This document shows, piece after piece, positions 5,850 to 7,681 of a stretch of 7,681 nucleotides of DNA. Under the pieces are notes generated by a model. It made no database searches and had not been told where the DNA came from. It worked only from the letters and a program-made list of their open reading frames with translations. The translations under genes were made by a program, and so were the position numbers. Source of the DNA: an uncultured Collinsella sp. (lineage in GTDB: Bacteria; Actinomycetota; Coriobacteriia; Coriobacteriales; Coriobacteriaceae); contig CABQZS010000172.1 in the NCBI GenBank assembly GCA_902468695.1, positions 1-7,681 of the forward strand, in the 5' to 3' direction. How positions within the stretch are numbered: the first letter of the stretch is position 1; each line of letters begins with the position of its first letter.

Positions 5850-6521
5850 ATGGCGCTGATCTATATCGTTGAGGACGACGAGCCCATTCGTCGTGAGCTT
5901 GTCGATATCCTTGCCCGTGCGGGTTTTGAGGTCGAGGCCTGCGAATCGTTCGAGCATGTTTCGCGCGATATTCTCGCCGCCGCGCCCGACCTGGTGCTGC
6001 TCGACCTGACGCTTCCCGTCAAAGACGGCCAGCATATCTGCCATGAGGTTCGCCGCGAATCCGAGGTTCCCATCATCGTCCTCACGTCGCGCACGACCGA
6101 GATCGACGAGGTCATGGCCATGACGCTCGGCGCGGACGACTTTGTTCCCAAGCCCTACAGCGCCCGTGTGCTCGTGGCGCGCATCAATGCCTTGCTGCGT
6201 CGCACCGCGACGGCGGGCGAGCGCAGCACGCTCGTCCACAAGGGCCTGGAGCTCGACCTCGCCCGCTCCATGGTTACCAACACGCAAACCGGCACTAGCA
6301 CCGAGCTCACCAAAAACGAACTGCGTATCCTCTCACTGCTTCTGAGCCGCGCGGGCAAGATTGTTTCGCGCTCGGCCATCATGCAGGACCTGTGGGACTC
6401 CGACGCCTTCGTGGACGACAACACGCTTACCGTCAACATCAACCGCCTGCGCACCACGCTCGAAAAAATCGGCATCAAGGGGTATTTGACCACGCACCGC
6501 GGCCAGGGCTATTCGATCTAG
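5850..6521 (+). CDS. OmpR/PhoB-family response regulator, BceR/GraR-like
   Basis: This 223-residue cytosolic regulator has a receiver domain (about 1-118) and a winged-helix DNA-binding domain (about 128-223). The acidic pair Asp 9/Asp 10 (IVEDDE), the phospho-acceptor Asp 52 (LVLLDLTLP), the switch Thr/Ser near 79-80 (VLTSR) and Lys 101 (VPKPY) are all present. The output domain shows LTKNELRIL, the WDSDAFVDDNTLTVNINRLR stretch and the end RGQGYSI, which closely resemble regulators of the BceR/GraR group that control responses to cell-wall-active peptides. The ATG at 5850 is chosen because GGAGG (5841-5845) lies 4 bases upstream; an in-frame ATG at 5838 overlaps that site and is unlikely. 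The gene is followed 9 bp later by its kinase. The stimulus is inferred from the family only. Confidence 0.94.
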   Translation: MALIYIVEDDEPIRRELVDILARAGFEVEACESFEHVSRDILAAAPDLVLLDLTLPVKDGQHICHEVRRESEVPIIVLTSRTTEIDEVMAMTLGADDFVPKPYSARVLVARINALLRRTATAGERSTLVHKGLELDLARSMVTNTQTGTSTELTKNELRILSLLLSRAGKIVSRSAIMQDLWDSDAFVDDNTLTVNINRLRTTLEKIGIKGYLTTHRGQGYSI

Positions 6522-6530
6522 GGGCCGGCT

Positions 6531-7574
6531 ATGTCGTTTGCCAAGTTCTTTAAAGATGCGCTGCTTCCCGTCGCCGTGTGGACGTGCGGCGTGCTGCTGA
6601 GCTGCTTTGTGCTGACGGTCGCCGGCGCACCCGTTTCTATCGTGGTCGTGGCGGTTGGTGTGTCCTTTATCTTTGGTATGCTCGGCATCGTGATCGAGTA
6701 CGCGCGCCGTCGTCGTTTTCTGCGCCAGCTGGAGCGTGCGGCCGAGGAGCTCGAGAGTCCCGCATGGGTGCAGGAGATGGTGCAATGCCCGACCTATGCC
6801 GAGGGCGAGCTCGAGTACGAGGTCTTGCGCCGGGTGGGCAAGGCGGCATGCGATGAGGTGGCGGAGGGCCGGCGCCAGACCGATGACTACCGCGACTATA
6901 TCGAGAGCTGGGTCCACGAGGCCAAGCTGCCTCTGGCGGCAGCCCATCTGATTTTGGAAAACCTGGACGGCAGCGAAGATGACCTGTCGCGCGTAGATGA
7001 CCTCGGTCGCGAGCTTGCCCGCGTGGAACGCTATATCGACCAGGCGCTCTACTATGCGCGCTCGGAGGTTGTGGAGCGCGATTACCTGATTCGACGTTGG
7101 AACCTCAAGGCTCTGGTGACGGGCGCAATCAAGGCCAATGCGCGTGAGCTCATCGCGGCACACGTGGCGCCGGTGTGCGAGAATCTCGACTTTGAGGTTT
7201 TTACCGACGAGAAGTGGCTCGAGTTTATTCTGGGCCAGCTCATTCAGAACAGCATTAAATATGCGCGTGAGGACGGCGCGAGGATCGTGTTTTCGGGAGC
7301 GTTGTTGGACGAGGGCCTGGCAAGCGAGCGCATCGAGCTTGCCGTCGCGGATAACGGCTGCGGCGTGAGCGCGGCCGACCTGCCGCGCGTGTTCGAGAAG
7401 GGCTTTACCGGCGACAACGGCCGCACCACCAAGCGCGCAACGGGCATCGGCCTCTACCTGGTGGCGCGCCTGTGCTCCAAGATGGGCATCGACGTCACCG
7501 CAGCATCGGAGCCCGGCGAAGGCTTCGTCGTAACATTCGCCTTCTCGACCAACAAGTTCCAATACTTTGAGTAG
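6531..7574 (+). CDS. Intramembrane-sensing histidine kinase, BceS/GraS-like
   Basis: This is a 347-residue membrane kinase and the partner of the preceding response regulator. Two hydrophobic segments (about 11-31 and 35-55) are joined by only a few residues (AGAP), so there is practically no extracellular sensor, the hallmark of intramembrane-sensing kinases. A charged linker leads to the H-box ESWVHEAKLPLA with the phospho-acceptor His 129. The ATPase domain shows the N-box LIQNSIKYA with Asn 240, the G1 box VADNGCG (272-278), the F-box segment RVFEKGFTGDNGR (286-298) and the G2 box TGIGLYL (304-310). The KGFTG segment is typical of BceS-type kinases. AGGGG (6520-6524) overlaps the upstream stop and lies 6 bases before the ATG, so translation is probably coupled. 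Such kinases usually signal through a Bce-type ABC transporter, but none is encoded in the window. Confidence 0.94.
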   Translation: MSFAKFFKDALLPVAVWTCGVLLSCFVLTVAGAPVSIVVVAVGVSFIFGMLGIVIEYARRRRFLRQLERAAEELESPAWVQEMVQCPTYAEGELEYEVLRRVGKAACDEVAEGRRQTDDYRDYIESWVHEAKLPLAAAHLILENLDGSEDDLSRVDDLGRELARVERYIDQALYYARSEVVERDYLIRRWNLKALVTGAIKANARELIAAHVAPVCENLDFEVFTDEKWLEFILGQLIQNSIKYAREDGARIVFSGALLDEGLASERIELAVADNGCGVSAADLPRVFEKGFTGDNGRTTKRATGIGLYLVARLCSKMGIDVTAASEPGEGFVVTFAFSTNKFQYFE

Positions 7575-7596
7575 CGCATGCGGCAGACGTCCGCCC

Positions 7597-7635
7597 AAAC
7601 AAAAACGTGCGGCCCCAAACAAAACGTGCCGCCCC
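7597..7635. repeat. Tandem imperfect direct repeat, 20 and 19 nt
   Basis: AAACAAAAACGTGCGGCCCC (7597-7616) is followed directly by AAACAAAACGTGCCGCCCC (7617-7635); they differ by one A and one G/C change. A further AAAC at 7636-7639 forms the loop of the adjacent hairpin. The second copy is one arm of the minus-strand terminator, so the repeat is probably a duplication of a terminator arm together with its T-tract. Confidence 0.65.
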
Positions 7636-7650
7636 AAACGGGGCGGCACG
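7617..7650 (-). terminator. Intrinsic terminator for a minus-strand gene beyond the right edge
   Basis: CGTGCCGCCCC (7625-7635) and GGGGCGGCACG (7640-7650) form a perfect 11-bp stem with a 4-nt loop. The T-rich tail lies only on the minus strand (TTTTGTTT, from 7624 down to 7617); on the plus strand the stem is followed by CCATTACGGG. It therefore terminates leftward transcription, implying a gene converging on the kinase. No clear coding end is visible in the last 30 bases. The kinase transcript may end here less efficiently. Confidence 0.7.
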
Positions 7651-7681
7651 CCATTACGGGCTTTAGCCTGTGCGGGGCGCG

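Noticed and set aside
6333..7649. Open frame of 438 codons on the minus strand opposite the kinase
   Set aside because: It is antisense to a kinase with all catalytic boxes intact, runs through the terminator hairpin and has no recognisable domain.
7651..7681. 3' end of a minus-strand gene, for example a TAA at 7665-7663
   Set aside because: Thirty bases are too few to judge coding; the terminator orientation supports such a gene, but its end cannot be placed.

Overview
The window looks like chromosomal DNA from a high-GC, gene-dense bacterium. Strong G/C preference at third codon positions, long antisense shadow frames and the protein character suggest an actinobacterium of the Coriobacteriia, most likely Collinsella or a close relative. 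This placement is inferred from sequence style and was not tested by a search. I see six protein genes, five complete and one cut by the left edge. I see no RNA genes, insertion sequences or CRISPR arrays.

Left part (1-2075): the 3' part of purH, covering the end of the IMP cyclohydrolase half and the whole AICAR transformylase half, runs off the left edge. It is followed by about 250 bp packed with hairpins: a 94-nt imperfect inverted repeat, an 11-bp perfect stem-loop and a strong intrinsic terminator. A candidate -10 box lies directly after the terminator and leads into a 236-residue conserved-looking protein of unknown function.

Middle (2094-5740): a PucR/CdaR-type regulator on the minus strand is divergent from a two-gene operon on the plus strand. 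The operon encodes an ornithine cyclodeaminase/mu-crystallin family NAD(P)-dependent enzyme and a fold-type I PLP aminotransferase 24 bp downstream, and ends in a strong terminator. The AT-rich divergent region holds three short dyads in about 60 bp and a plausible promoter for the operon. I read this as a self-contained, locally regulated amino-acid or imino-acid metabolism module whose substrate is unknown.

Right part (5741-7681): an OmpR-family response regulator and an intramembrane-sensing histidine kinase of the BceRS/GraRS type are encoded 9 bp apart. A 36-bp dyad overlapping a -10-like box lies upstream. No Bce-type ABC transporter is present in the window. A terminator with a duplicated 3' arm, oriented for minus-strand transcription, follows the kinase and implies a convergent gene beyond the right edge.
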